Assembly: GCF_041261445.1 (NCBI RefSeq)
Contig: NZ_JBGCCU010000043.1
Span: 1 to 64,000 of the forward strand
DNA length: 64,000 bases
From: Catenulispora sp. EB89
GTDB lineage: Bacteria; Actinomycetota; Actinomycetes; Streptomycetales; Catenulisporaceae
Reading direction: 5' to 3'
The notes beneath the pieces are model-generated. The model was not told the DNA's origin. It did not search any database and saw only the letters and a list, made by a program, of their open reading frames with translations. Below are positions 16,040 through 24,813 of the stretch, piece by piece. How positions within the stretch are numbered: the first letter of the stretch is position 1; each line of letters opens with the position of its first letter. The translations under genes and the position numbers were made by a program.

Positions 16040-16891
16040 TCAGAACGCGTCGGCCGGCGGTTCCGGCGAGGCCTCGGCGTCGGCGTCCGTCACCGGCTTC
16101 GCCCCGCCCTGGAAGTCGTCCAGATCCTTCCCGCGCACCACCCGGCTCGGGAACGGATCCGAGGCGGCGCGCCGGATCAGCCCGGCCACCGGCAGCGGCG
16201 CGTCCGAGGCCATCAGCACCAGGTTGCCGAACTTGCGGCCGCGCAGGATGCCGGGGTCGGCGAGCAGCAGCACGTGCTCGAAGTGCGCCTTGGCGGTGGC
16301 GACCTGGCGGCGCGTGAACGTCAGGCCGGCGCCGGCCGTGCCGTCGGCGAGGTTCACCACGTGCACCCCGGTCGGGCGCAGGGCGCGCTTGGACAGCGCG
16401 ACGTACTCGGTCGACGTGAAGTGCTTCGGGATCCGCGCCTCGGCGAAGACGTCGGTGACCGTCACGTCGAAAGCGCCCTCCGGGACGCGGCCCAGCACGT
16501 CGCGCGCGTCGCCGGTGCGCAACCGCACGCGCGCGTTGCGCGGCAACGGCAACTCCTTGCGGACGAAGTCCAGGAGCTTGCCGTCGATCTCCACCACCTG
16601 CTGCCCGGAACCGGGGCGGGTGACCGCGATGTAGCGCGGCAACGTCAGCCCGCCGCCGCCGAGGTGCAGCACGCGCAGCGGCGCGCGTTCCTCGGCGGTG
16701 AGGTCCACCAGGTGCGCGATCTGCCGGACGTACTCGTACTCCAGGTACGTCGGGTCGTCGAGGTCGACGTGCGACTGCGGGGTCCCGCCGATCATCAGCT
16801 GGTAGGCGTTGCGGCGGTCCAGATCGCGGAGGAGGTCCGGGCCGTCGGGGTCGTCGGCGGGGAATTCCTGCGGGGTTTTGGCGCGCGGCAT
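16040..16891 (-). CDS. spermidine-synthase-like methyltransferase-fold protein
   Basis: A 283-residue SpeE-related protein. The SAM/dcSAM-binding motif is RVLHLGGGGLTLPRYI, followed by VVEID, a RTGDARD acidic segment and the DVTVTDVF stretch typical of polyamine-synthase folds. Actinobacterial relatives often lack clear aminopropyltransferase activity, so a true spermidine synthase role is uncertain. The ATG at 16891 is preferred over 16948 because TAGACT (16899-16904) lies 7 nt upstream. The C-terminus is an acidic, disordered-looking tail. Confidence 0.8.
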   Translation of the reverse strand: MPRAKTPQEFPADDPDGPDLLRDLDRRNAYQLMIGGTPQSHVDLDDPTYLEYEYVRQIAHLVDLTAEERAPLRVLHLGGGGLTLPRYIAVTRPGSGQQVVEIDGKLLDFVRKELPLPRNARVRLRTGDARDVLGRVPEGAFDVTVTDVFAEARIPKHFTSTEYVALSKRALRPTGVHVVNLADGTAGAGLTFTRRQVATAKAHFEHVLLLADPGILRGRKFGNLVLMASDAPLPVAGLIRRAASDPFPSRVVRGKDLDDFQGGAKPVTDADAEASPEPPADAF

Positions 16892-16898
16892 GCCCGAG

Positions 16899-16904
16899 AG
16901 TCTA
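16899..16904 (-). promoter_or_regulatory. -10 element of leaderless spermidine-synthase-like gene
   Basis: TAGACT on the minus strand lies 7 nt before the ATG at 16891. Confidence 0.5.
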
Positions 16905-17302
16905 AGTGCCCCGCCGCTTTTGACGGCTTTCGCGAGGTCGGACGGCATTGCGCCACTCGATAGAGGGACTTTTCGGTACTAGCTGCCCAATTCGGCTATC
17001 ACAGACACTGAGGGTCGGCAGCCGCAGTCGTCCGAGCAGGTGGGGACGGCGTCGTGGGCCGCGCGCAGGGGCGCGGGCCACGACGCCGAAGCCGAGGGAG
17101 AAGCCCGGATGGCGCCGATGCGGTGGGCGGTCCGTGCTCGTGGGGGTGTGACGGGGTGTGACCGGGCGTGACGGGGGAGTGAGGCGGCCGGTGGTCCGGC
17201 CGCGGCGTCCCTCGGCGGGCCCCTTCGGGAGAGCTTCGGGATCAGGCTTCGGGACAGGTTTCGGTATCAGGACCCTGGCGGGGGAACGGAGGCGGCACAG
17301 CC
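16905..17302. other. 398-bp intergenic region with repeats
   Basis: No gene is supported. It contains an inverted repeat GGCGTCGTGG (17048-17057) / CCACGACGCC (17078-17087), three 10-bp tandem units of the GTGTGACGGG type (17146-17175), and imperfect 12-13-bp repeats built on CTTCGGGA (about 17223-17271) just upstream of the proline-rich gene. Confidence 0.55.
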
Positions 17303-17977
17303 GTGGTGCGCAGCAGATTCGGATTCGGCGTCGCGGTGTGCGTGCAGGTCGCCGTGCTCGGCGTCGGGGCAGGCGCGTGCTTGGCCCTCGCTGCCGAGGG
17401 GCACGCGGCGGTGGCGAACTCCGGTGTGGCCGGCGATGCGGGCGATCCGGGCGATCCGCTCCCGACGCCGCCGCCCCCGACCCCGATCGGCGGGCAGCCG
17501 ACGCCGCTCCCCACCGATCCGCTCCCGGTCGAACCCGGGTTGCCGTTCGGCTCCTCGTTCCACCAGCATCTGCCGCTGCCGAGCCCTCCGGCGCCGCCGC
17601 CCTCGACGCCGCCACCCCCACCGCCGCCCCGGCCGACGCCGCCTCCACCGCCCGCACCGCCACCGCCGCGACCGACGCCGCGCCCGGTGCCGCCGCCCCC
17701 GCGGCCCACGCCGCGTCCCCGGCCGCCGGCGCCTCGGCCGGTGCCGCCGCCTCCGGTGGTGCACCGTGTCGTGCCGCCGCCGGTGCCCCGGCCGACGAAG
17801 AAGCCTGAGATCCCCCCGGTCGAGGCGGCGCCGCCGCCGGACCGGCCGGACCCGGGTCCCGACTGGGGCCTGACCACGCTCGTCGCCCTGATGGTCCCGG
17901 CGACCATCGCGGCGGCCGCCGCGGCCGGCGGGGCCGCGGGCGGACCAACCGGACCGGCCTCAGGAGGCAAACCGTGA
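17303..17977 (+). CDS. proline-rich secreted or anchored protein
   Basis: A 224-residue protein with an N-terminal signal peptide or membrane segment (residues ~8-36), a Pro-rich stretch from about 50 to 185 made of PPPP, RPTP and PRP blocks, and a C-terminal hydrophobic segment (LTTLVALMVPATIAAAAAAG). It could span the cell wall from a membrane anchor. No enzyme domain is present. The GTG at 17303 follows GGAGGCGG. The stop overlaps the start of the next gene. The Pro tract is GC-biased low complexity, but signal peptide, ribosome binding site and coupling support a real gene. Confidence 0.7.
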   Translation: MVRSRFGFGVAVCVQVAVLGVGAGACLALAAEGHAAVANSGVAGDAGDPGDPLPTPPPPTPIGGQPTPLPTDPLPVEPGLPFGSSFHQHLPLPSPPAPPPSTPPPPPPPRPTPPPPPAPPPPRPTPRPVPPPPRPTPRPRPPAPRPVPPPPVVHRVVPPPVPRPTKKPEIPPVEAAPPPDRPDPGPDWGLTTLVALMVPATIAAAAAAGGAAGGPTGPASGGKP

Positions 17978-18738
17978 TGGTGTTCTGGGCGATCGTCGCC
18001 CTCGTCGTCGGCGTGATCATGGCGGTCGGCCTGGCCCGGCTGCTCGGCCGCTCCGAGCGGGCGGTCTCCGGATCGCACAACCCGCAGGCGCTGTCGGTGG
18101 TAGGCAGTGCTCTGCTTTCCTCGTTCATCCTGATGACCGCGTTCCTGATCGCCAGCACCTGGTCGACCTACAACACCGACCGTCAGCACACGTACGACGA
18201 GGCCCGTTCCGTGACCACCACGTACTGGCTGGCCGGCAAGCTCCAGCCGGCCGACCGGGACCGGGTGCGCGCCGGGCTGACCATGTACGCCAGCCAGGTC
18301 GTCGCCGACGACTGGCCGGCCATGGGCCGCCATCAGACCTCTGAGGCGGCCGCGGCGACGCTGGACGGCCTGCGCGTCGCGGTCGGCGCGATCCATCCGG
18401 CCGCCGCCGCCGACGAGAAGAGCCGGGCCGACGTCGCCGCCGCGCTCGACGACATCTACTCCAAGCGGCTGATCAGGGCCGCGGACGTCAACTACTCCAT
18501 GCCATCGCTGCTCTACTTCGCGCTCGTGGTCGCCGCGCTGCTGCTGGTCGCCTATCCGCCGCTGGTGGGGCTGACGGCCAACGGCCGCAATGTGGTGGTG
18601 TTGTCGGGTCTCGGCGCGATGGTCGGTTTGGGAATCCTCATTGTCATCGGGTTGTCTCACCCCTACTCCGAGCCGCTGGCCATCGCGCCGACGGCCTTCC
18701 GACACGCGCTTGAGCAATTCATGCAGATCAACGGATGA
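17974..18738 (+). CDS. DUF4239 (bestrophin-like) membrane protein
   Basis: A 254-residue membrane protein with four predicted helices: residues ~3-22, ~43-62, ~177-197 and ~206-224. The pattern, including the WSTYNTDRQHTYDEARSVTTTYW segment after helix 2, matches DUF4239 bestrophin-like proteins of unknown function. The start may be GTG 17974 or ATG 17977; both overlap the previous stop, and AGGAGG lies at 17962-17967. Tight coupling to the proline-rich protein suggests a joint envelope function. Confidence 0.75.
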   Translation: MMVFWAIVALVVGVIMAVGLARLLGRSERAVSGSHNPQALSVVGSALLSSFILMTAFLIASTWSTYNTDRQHTYDEARSVTTTYWLAGKLQPADRDRVRAGLTMYASQVVADDWPAMGRHQTSEAAAATLDGLRVAVGAIHPAAAADEKSRADVAAALDDIYSKRLIRAADVNYSMPSLLYFALVVAALLLVAYPPLVGLTANGRNVVVLSGLGAMVGLGILIVIGLSHPYSEPLAIAPTAFRHALEQFMQING

Positions 18739-18849
18739 GGCCAATACCATCCGTTACCGAGTCGTTGTCAACGAGCCGGTGATCGGAGCCGCGCGGGGCG
18801 ACTAGATTTCGGCGCAGTTTCCCTACGTAAACGGGAGGGTTCTCGTCTC

Positions 18850-19218
18850 ATGTCAGAGCACGGGCTGAGTACTAGAGGGCCGGTGGTGACGCCGGCCCGC
18901 CTCATCGCGGCGGTCTGCGTCATCGTGCCCTTCGTCGCGGTGCTGTGGGTGCCGATCTTCGACAAGGACAAGCCAGAGGTCGCGGGCTTCCCGTTCTTCT
19001 TCTGGTGGCAGCTTCTGTGGGTCGCGGTGACGGCGGCGCTCATGGGGCTGGCGTACTTCGTGGTGCGGCGCGAGGAGTTGGCGCGCAAGGCGGCGGTTGT
19101 CGCGCCGGCTGTGTCGGCCGCGCCGGCCGCGCCGGCCGGGGAGACCGTCGCCGAGGCGCCCGCGGAAGAGTCCGCGGCGAAGTCCGAGGAAGAGCCTGAG
19201 GAAGGGGATTCGGAATGA
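18850..19218 (+). CDS. DUF3311 small membrane subunit
   Basis: A 122-residue protein with two transmembrane helices (residues ~17-34 and ~46-68) joined by a short loop (FDKDKPEVAG), the DUF3311 arrangement, plus an Ala/Glu-rich cytoplasmic tail. DUF3311 proteins are habitually encoded directly before SSS-family monocarboxylate symporters and are presumed accessory subunits. GGGAGG lies before the ATG. The ATGA overlap with the symporter gene supports this. Confidence 0.85.
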   Translation: MSEHGLSTRGPVVTPARLIAAVCVIVPFVAVLWVPIFDKDKPEVAGFPFFFWWQLLWVAVTAALMGLAYFVVRREELARKAAVVAPAVSAAPAAPAGETVAEAPAEESAAKSEEEPEEGDSE

Positions 19219-20921
19219 GACCCCACCTGACCGCCTCGACGGTCCCGACCCCGGACGTCGGCACACACGGCATCAACAAGACCGAACTGACCGTCGTCAT
19301 CTTCTTCTTCCTGCTGGTCTCGGTGCTCGGCTTCCTGGCTGCGCGCTGGCGCAAGGCCCGCGAGGCGAACCACCTGGAGGAGTGGGGCCTGGGCGGCCGC
19401 AGCTTCGGCGGCTGGATCACCTGGTTCCTGCTCGGCGGCGACCTGTACACCGCGTACACGTTCGTCGCGGTCCCGGCGGCGCTGACCGCGGGCGCGTTCG
19501 GGTTCTTCGCGGTGCCGTACACGATCATCGTGTGGCCGCTGGTCTTCCTGTTCCTGCCGCGGCTGTGGTCGGTCTCGCGCAAGCGCGGCTACGTCACGCC
19601 CGCCGACTTCGCCCGAGGTCGGTACGGCTCGAAGTCACTGGGTCTGGGCGTCGCCATCGTCGGCGTGGTGGCGACGATGCCGTACATCGCGCTGCAGCTC
19701 GTCGGCATCCAGGCCTGCCTGGACGTGATCGGCATCGGCGGCAAGGGCTCCTCGACGTTCGCCAAGGACCTGCCGCTGTTCATCGCCTTCGCGGTGCTGG
19801 CGGCGTTCACGTACACCTCGGGGCTGCGCGCCCCGGCGGTGATCGCGTTCGTCAAGGACTTCCTGATCTACCTGGTCATCATCGTCGCGGTCATCTACAT
19901 CCCGACCCGCGTCGTCGGCGGCTGGCACGGCATCTTCCACCTGGCCTCCACCAGCGGCGGCAAGACCAAGCCCGGCTTCCTGTCGCTGAACGGGGCCAAC
20001 GGCAAGACCAACGCCTTCCCGTACGCGACCCTCGCGCTCGGCTCGGCGATGGCGCTGTTCATGTACCCGCACGCGCAGATCGGCGTGCTGTCCACAAAGT
20101 CCCGCAACACGGTCCGCAAGAACCTCGCGGGCCTGTCGATGTACTCGCTGGTGCTGGGCTTCATCGCCCTGCTCGGCTACATGGCGCTGGCCGTCGGCTT
20201 CAACGGCACCGCCAAGGGCCACCTCGGCGGCAACGCACAGCGCGCGGTCCCGGCGCTGTTCGACGCGGTGTTCCCGTCCTGGTTCGCTGGCGTGGCGTTC
20301 GCGGCGGTGGCGATCGGCGCCCTGGTGCCGGCGGCCATCATGTCGATCGCGGCGGCGAACCTGTTCACCCGCAACATCTTCGTGGACTTCATCAAGCCCG
20401 ACGCCACCCCGCACCAGCAGGCGCAGGTGTCCAAGACGGTGTCGCTCCTGGTGAAGTTCGGCGCCCTGGCCTTCGTCCTGGGCCTGGACGCGACCAGCGC
20501 GATCAACTTCCAGCTCCTCGGCGGCGTCCTGATCCTGCAGACCTTCCCGGCGATCGTGATCGGCCTGTTCAACCGCTGGTTCCACCGCTGGGCCCTGGTG
20601 GCCGGACTGTGGACCGGCGTGATCTACGGCATCGTGGTCGCCTGGCAGCAGAAGAAGTTCGCGGCCGACGGCAAGACCGTGCTGCAGCAGCACTTCGGCA
20701 ACCAGATCGCGAAGGTCCCGGGCACGCACCTGTACTCCTACATCGCGATCACAGCCCTGGTCCTGAACCTGCTGGTGTCGGTGGTACTGACGCTGGTGTT
20801 CCGCGCGGTGAAGGTCGCCGACGGCGTCGACGAGACGCAGGCCGGGGACTACACGGCCGACGAGGGCGACGCGGACCTGCCGGACCTCATCGAGGCCGAG
20901 CCGGCGCTGGCGGAGTTGTAG
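19215..20921 (+). CDS. sodium:solute symporter, MctP/MctC-like
   Basis: A 568-residue SSS-family permease with about 13 transmembrane helices, importing a solute with Na+ or H+. Landmarks are EEWGLGGRSFGGWITWFLLGGD (first conserved SSS region), the GY.TPADFARGRYGS segment and AAIMSIAAANLFTRNI in a later helix. Pairing with a DUF3311 protein is typical of monocarboxylate (pyruvate, lactate, acetate) permeases such as MctP. A strong terminator follows at 20955. Confidence 0.9.
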   Translation: MRPHLTASTVPTPDVGTHGINKTELTVVIFFFLLVSVLGFLAARWRKAREANHLEEWGLGGRSFGGWITWFLLGGDLYTAYTFVAVPAALTAGAFGFFAVPYTIIVWPLVFLFLPRLWSVSRKRGYVTPADFARGRYGSKSLGLGVAIVGVVATMPYIALQLVGIQACLDVIGIGGKGSSTFAKDLPLFIAFAVLAAFTYTSGLRAPAVIAFVKDFLIYLVIIVAVIYIPTRVVGGWHGIFHLASTSGGKTKPGFLSLNGANGKTNAFPYATLALGSAMALFMYPHAQIGVLSTKSRNTVRKNLAGLSMYSLVLGFIALLGYMALAVGFNGTAKGHLGGNAQRAVPALFDAVFPSWFAGVAFAAVAIGALVPAAIMSIAAANLFTRNIFVDFIKPDATPHQQAQVSKTVSLLVKFGALAFVLGLDATSAINFQLLGGVLILQTFPAIVIGLFNRWFHRWALVAGLWTGVIYGIVVAWQQKKFAADGKTVLQQHFGNQIAKVPGTHLYSYIAITALVLNLLVSVVLTLVFRAVKVADGVDETQAGDYTADEGDADLPDLIEAEPALAEL

Positions 20922-20954
20922 AGCTGGCGCGGTTCTAGCTCTGGAGGTACGTAC

Positions 20955-20986
20955 GAAGCCCCGAGGCCTTGCGGTCTCGGGGCTTC
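20955..20986 (+). terminator. hairpin after symporter operon
   Basis: GAAGCCCCGAG (20955-20965) pairs perfectly with CTCGGGGCTTC (20976-20986) across a 10-nt loop. Confidence 0.75.
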
Positions 20987-21009
20987 TGCACTTCCGCGGT
21001 ACGCCTGGC

Positions 21010-22083
21010 TCAGGCGGCGAGGCCGATCGCGCGGGCATAGCGCCGCCGGTGCCACGCCGGGCTGCCGAACAGCTGCGAGGTGGCGTGCGCACGCTTGAAG
21101 TAGAGGTGGATCGGGTGCTCCCACGTGATGCCGATGCCACCGTGGAGTTGGATCGCCTCCCCGGCGATGGTGCTGAACGCCTCGGAACAGTAAGCCTTGG
21201 CGCGCGAGGCGGCGACGGTGAGTTCGTGCCCTGACGCGGCGGCGAAGGCGGCGGCGTACGAGGCGGAGCGCGCGGACTCCAGGAGCGTGTAGAGGTCGGC
21301 GAGGCGGTGCTTCACGGCTTGGAACGAGCCGATCGGTCGGCCGAACTGGACGCGCTGCTTGGCGTAGGCGAGGGTCAGGTCGAAGGCGCGTTGTGCGGCG
21401 CCGACCTGCTCGGCGGAGATGGCGACGCACGCGAGATCGAGGACGCGGTCCGGGTCCGCGCCCAGCGAGAGCGCCGGTGCTGCTCGGAACTCGACGTGGG
21501 CTTGCGGGCGACCGGGATCAACGGTTTCGACAGCGCTGACCACCGCATCGCCAGCAGCAACAACAAACAAACCGATGCGCAGGCTGCCCGCATGCGACGC
21601 CTGAGCCGACCTATCTGGTTCGAGGGCTGGCTTGGCGTGGTCTTGTATCTGTGCGGGGACTATGAGCAGGTTGGCTGTGCTGCCGTCGAGCATATGGTCC
21701 GTGGTCCCGGTCAGCCGCCAGCCGCTGGCTTCCTCAGTTGCAGTAACTCCCGAGGCTTCCCACGCGACCGCAGCATGCGTCTCACCTGCTGCGACCCCCG
21801 GCAACAACTCCGCCTTCGCCTCCGCCGAATCCCCGGCCAGAATCGCCTGCGCCGCCAGCGTCGTGCTCAAGTAGCCGGGCACCGCCAACGCCGCGCCGAG
21901 CTCTTCGAGCACCACATGCGTCTCCAGCACCGAGAAGCCCGCGCCGCCGTACTCCTCGGGGATCGCAAGCCCGAGCGCTCCGACCTGCTCGGCGAGCAGC
22001 CGCCACACGTCGCCGCCGGCGGCCCGCTCCAGCAGCGTCCGCACCGTCCGCCGGAGTTCTTCCTGTTCGGGGTCGAAGCGCAT
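21010..22083 (-). CDS. acyl-CoA dehydrogenase, beta-type (heteromer partner)
   Basis: A 357-residue acyl-CoA dehydrogenase-fold protein. The N-terminal LAIPEEYGGAGFSVLE motif and the C-terminal FGRPIGSFQAVKHRLADLY and LHGGIGITWEHPIHLYFKRA are present, but the chain ends LFGSPAWHRRR instead of the IYxGTxE motif that carries or positions the catalytic region. This is the pattern of the non-catalytic subunit in mycobacterial alpha2beta2 steroid FadE enzymes. No alpha partner is adjacent; it may pair with one of the alpha-type enzymes at 30.8-33.2 kb. TACGGT 7 nt before the ATG at 22083 fixes the start. Confidence 0.88.
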   Translation of the reverse strand: MRFDPEQEELRRTVRTLLERAAGGDVWRLLAEQVGALGLAIPEEYGGAGFSVLETHVVLEELGAALAVPGYLSTTLAAQAILAGDSAEAKAELLPGVAAGETHAAVAWEASGVTATEEASGWRLTGTTDHMLDGSTANLLIVPAQIQDHAKPALEPDRSAQASHAGSLRIGLFVVAAGDAVVSAVETVDPGRPQAHVEFRAAPALSLGADPDRVLDLACVAISAEQVGAAQRAFDLTLAYAKQRVQFGRPIGSFQAVKHRLADLYTLLESARSASYAAAFAAASGHELTVAASRAKAYCSEAFSTIAGEAIQLHGGIGITWEHPIHLYFKRAHATSQLFGSPAWHRRRYARAIGLAA

Positions 22084-22090
22084 GCGGCGG

Positions 22091-22096
22091 ACCGTA
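22091..22096 (-). promoter_or_regulatory. -10 element of leaderless acyl-CoA dehydrogenase gene
   Basis: TACGGT on the minus strand lies 7 nt before the ATG at 22083. Confidence 0.5.
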
Positions 22097-22230
22097 GCGG
22101 CCTTCGCCGCAACCCGCCAGAGCGATCTCCGCCCCGAGCCCGAGCTCGAGTACCGGCAGGGCCCCGCCTCGCGCACCGCGCCGGCGCAGCCTTTCTGCTC
22201 AAGCTGGCGGCGCGCTCGCCGCCGCCGCGC

Positions 22231-22821
22231 CTACAACCGCTCCGACTTCACCTGCCCCCGCAGCGTCTCCACCGGCACCGCCGGCAGCCCGTCGATGCTC
22301 GTCGCGTTCTTGCGCGCCACGTAGTCGACGTGGAACTCCTCGTCGCGCCGGCCGAAGTACTCGGCCAGCAGTCGCCGGTCGCCCTTGTACTCCATGAAGG
22401 GCACCGCGTAGCCGCAGGAGTCGCTGATGCGCGTGGCCTGGACCAACACGATCGCGCGCGCTCCCGGGTCGGCGGCGGCTGGGAACAGGCCGATGTACTC
22501 GTCCCAGCGGGGGTCGTCGTGCCACAGCACTTCGCCGGTGCCGTGGACGCGCACGATGTTCGGCGGCCCCTCGAACGCCACCCACATCACCGTGATGCGG
22601 CCGTTCTCGCGCAGGTGGGCCAGGCTTTCGGCGCCGCTGCCGGTGAGGTCCAGGTACGCCAGGCGGTCCGGGCCGAGGACCGCCAGCGAGCCCAGCGTGC
22701 CCTTCGGCGAGAGGTTGACGTGTCCGTCGGCGGCCAGTGGTGCGGTCGCCACGAAGAACAGGGGCTGCGCCTCGATGAACGTGCGGAGCTTGGCGTCGAT
22801 GACCTCGTGCACGGTAGCCAT
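22231..22821 (-). CDS. pyridoxamine 5'-phosphate oxidase-family protein
   Basis: A 196-residue split-barrel flavin- or F420-binding protein. The N-terminal FFVATAPLAADGHVNLSPKG is the PNPOx-like cofactor segment, followed by the barrel strands (RITVMWVAFEGPPNIVRVHG). Relatives are FMN- or F420-dependent oxidoreductases of general stress type; substrate is unknown. ATG 22821 is preferred over a start 15 bp upstream because homologues begin here. It is monocistronic, between an acyl-CoA dehydrogenase and the PadR gene. Confidence 0.87.
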   Translation of the reverse strand: MATVHEVIDAKLRTFIEAQPLFFVATAPLAADGHVNLSPKGTLGSLAVLGPDRLAYLDLTGSGAESLAHLRENGRITVMWVAFEGPPNIVRVHGTGEVLWHDDPRWDEYIGLFPAAADPGARAIVLVQATRISDSCGYAVPFMEYKGDRRLLAEYFGRRDEEFHVDYVARKNATSIDGLPAVPVETLRGQVKSERL

Positions 22822-22882
22822 GCTTCGAGTGTCCACCGTGCCCGCATTCTGGGCAACGACATTCCGGATCGCGGACGTTTAT

Positions 22883-23578
22883 TCAGTCCTTGTCATTAGG
22901 CCCCGAAGGTGTGCCCGGCAGTCGCGGCGCCAGTGACGGCGAATCGGCCGGCAACGGTACCGGCTCCGTGGCCCGCCCCGAAGCCGTCAGCTCGTCCAGA
23001 TCCCGCAGCATCTGCTCGGCCAGGTCCCGCTCCGCCGCGTGGTACCGCTCGGCCCACTTCAGTGCGATCTCCGGGTACGCCCAGGCCGTCTCCTCGTGCG
23101 CGGCTCCCGCGTCCACCGCCGCTTCGGCCCGGCGCCGCTCCGAGTTGTCGCGGTGCTCCGCCACGATCTCGCGCAGCCGCTCCGGCTCGGTCAGGTGCCC
23201 CAACCAAACCCGTAGTAGCACCCCGTGCTTCAGCACCGGTACCTCGACCGGCGCCGTCCGCGCCCAGGTCCGCACCGCCTCGCGTCCGGCGTCCGTGATC
23301 GCGTACACGCGCTTGCCGCGCACGTCGTCCTGCATCACGGTCCGCGACGTCACGTATCCGTGCTTCTCCAGCCGCTTGAGCTCGCCGTAGATCTGGCTGA
23401 ACGACGGCGACCAGTAGAACAACTTCAGCGACCAGTCGGCCCACTTCTTGATGTCGTAGCCGGACAGCTCCTGCTCGAACGACAGCATCCCGAGCACCGC
23501 CCAACCCGTCGCGGGCAGACGCGGATCGTCGGCGCCGGCTTCGGTTTCCGCCGGTTCGTCCTGTGATTGAGGGGCCAC
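22883..23578 (-). CDS. PadR-family transcriptional regulator
   Basis: A 231-residue PadR regulator. The winged-helix domain covers residues ~20-105 (GWAVLGMLSFEQELSGYDIK, then SPSFSQIYGELKRLEKHGYV), and the C-terminal dimerisation helices follow (PERLREIVAEHRDNSERRRA). Start: TACCCT at 23586-23591 lies 7 nt before the GTG at 23578; the upstream ORF extension is Arg-rich and not conserved. It is divergent from the LLM oxidoreductase, with inverted repeats between, so it probably controls that operon and itself. Confidence 0.9.
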   Translation of the reverse strand: MAPQSQDEPAETEAGADDPRLPATGWAVLGMLSFEQELSGYDIKKWADWSLKLFYWSPSFSQIYGELKRLEKHGYVTSRTVMQDDVRGKRVYAITDAGREAVRTWARTAPVEVPVLKHGVLLRVWLGHLTEPERLREIVAEHRDNSERRRAEAAVDAGAAHEETAWAYPEIALKWAERYHAAERDLAEQMLRDLDELTASGRATEPVPLPADSPSLAPRLPGTPSGPNDKD

Positions 23579-23585
23579 GTCAGTA

Positions 23586-23591
23586 AGGGTA
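23586..23591 (-). promoter_or_regulatory. -10 element of leaderless padR transcript
   Basis: TACCCT on the minus strand lies 7 nt before the GTG at 23578. Confidence 0.45.
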
Positions 23592-23595
23592 GTGG

Positions 23596-23627
23596 TTCGC
23601 GACAAGCCTTGACTCCTCGCGAAGGCT
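23596..23627. promoter_or_regulatory. overlapping inverted repeats in padR-LLM intergenic region
   Basis: TTCGCGA (23596-23602) / TCGCGAA (23617-23623) and AGCCTT (23605-23610) / AAGGCT (23622-23627) overlap. They could be operator half-sites or alternative stems. Confidence 0.4.
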
Positions 23628-23652
23628 GAGATTTCATGCGCCACGCAGTGTG

Positions 23653-23665
23653 TTTCTAATAGAAA
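23653..23665. promoter_or_regulatory. AT-rich palindrome upstream of LLM oxidoreductase
   Basis: TTTCTA-A-TAGAAA is a perfect inverted repeat with a one-base centre, strikingly AT-rich for this DNA, 21 bp before the LLM start. It is a good candidate for a PadR operator. Confidence 0.55.
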
Positions 23666-23685
23666 TACCGCCGTGGGAGGTGCCC

Positions 23686-24813
23686 GTGCAGTTCTCCGTG
23701 ATCTTCGAGGCCCAGCTCGCCGACCCCACCCCCGACCGCGAGCGCGCGACCCTCGCCGACTGCGTCGCCCAGGCCGTCGCCGCCGAGGCCGCCGGCTTCG
23801 ACCGGGTCTGGGCCGTCGAGCACCACTCCCTGCTCCGCTACGCCCACATGTCCGCACCCGACGTCTTCCTGGCCCACGTCGCGGCCCGGACCACGCGCAT
23901 CCGCCTCGGCCACGGCGTGGTCTGCCTGCCCTTCGGCTACGGCCACCCGATCCGCGTCGCCGAACGCGCCGCGATGCTCGACGTCCTGTCCGGCGGCCGC
24001 CTCGACCTCGGCGCCGGACGCGGCGCCACCGGCCAGGAGATGGCGATGTGCGGCGTGGACCCCGCCTCGACCTACGAACAGGTCGAAGAAGCCTTGCGGA
24101 TCCTCGGAAACTGCTGGACCACCGACCGCTTCGAGTGGCACGGACTCCTCGACATCGGTCCCGGCCAGGTCCTGCCCCGGCCGGTCCAGACGCCGCATCC
24201 GCCGCTGTTCATGGCGTGTTCGAAGGCTGCGACGCTCCGCACCGCCGCCGACTACGGCATCGGCGCGCTCGTCCTCGGCTTCGCCGGTGCGGACGACATC
24301 GCCGCGATGCGCAAGATCTACGACGAGGCGATCGCCGAGCGCACCGGCGAGAAGTTCGTCTCCCCGGTCCGCAACGACCACTTCGCCGCGCTGTGCCCGA
24401 CGATCGTCGCCGACGACGGCGACGCCGCGTTCCGCATCGGGGCGCGGGGCCAGCGTTTCTTCGCCGAGTCGATCCTGCACTGGTACGGCGGCGGCCCCGA
24501 GCCGTCCGAGGACACCGAAGACGACGACAACGCCGCCGTGCTCCGGCTGGAGAAGGAAGCCGTCGTCGCCAAACTGCACGAGGCGAACATCCCGGTCCGC
24601 CCGAGCTCCACCGGCACCTACAACGTGAACCACGCTTACGGCACCGCCGCCCGCGCCGTCGAATACGTCGAACAACTCGCGGACATCGGCGTCGACGAGG
24701 TGATCTGTCTGATCCAGATGGGTACCGTTCCGCATGACGCCGCGATGGAGACCATCCGCCAATGGGGCGCCCACGTGATCCCGCACTTCCAGACGAAGGA
24801 CGAGACCCGATGA
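23686..24813 (+). CDS. LLM-class flavin-dependent oxidoreductase
   Basis: A 375-residue luciferase-like TIM-barrel protein using FMN or F420. Visible segments are EAAGFDRVWAVEHHSLLRYA, IRLGHGVVCLPFGYGHPIRVAERAAMLD and SGGRLDLGAGRG, all family landmarks. Members are monooxygenases or dehydrogenases. GTG 23686 is preceded by GGGAGG (23675-23680). The stop overlaps the esterase start (ATGA), so an oxidised product may be hydrolysed by the partner enzyme, as in Baeyer-Villiger-type pathways (inference). PadR, divergent, is the probable regulator. Confidence 0.9.
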   Translation: MQFSVIFEAQLADPTPDRERATLADCVAQAVAAEAAGFDRVWAVEHHSLLRYAHMSAPDVFLAHVAARTTRIRLGHGVVCLPFGYGHPIRVAERAAMLDVLSGGRLDLGAGRGATGQEMAMCGVDPASTYEQVEEALRILGNCWTTDRFEWHGLLDIGPGQVLPRPVQTPHPPLFMACSKAATLRTAADYGIGALVLGFAGADDIAAMRKIYDEAIAERTGEKFVSPVRNDHFAALCPTIVADDGDAAFRIGARGQRFFAESILHWYGGGPEPSEDTEDDDNAAVLRLEKEAVVAKLHEANIPVRPSSTGTYNVNHAYGTAARAVEYVEQLADIGVDEVICLIQMGTVPHDAAMETIRQWGAHVIPHFQTKDETR

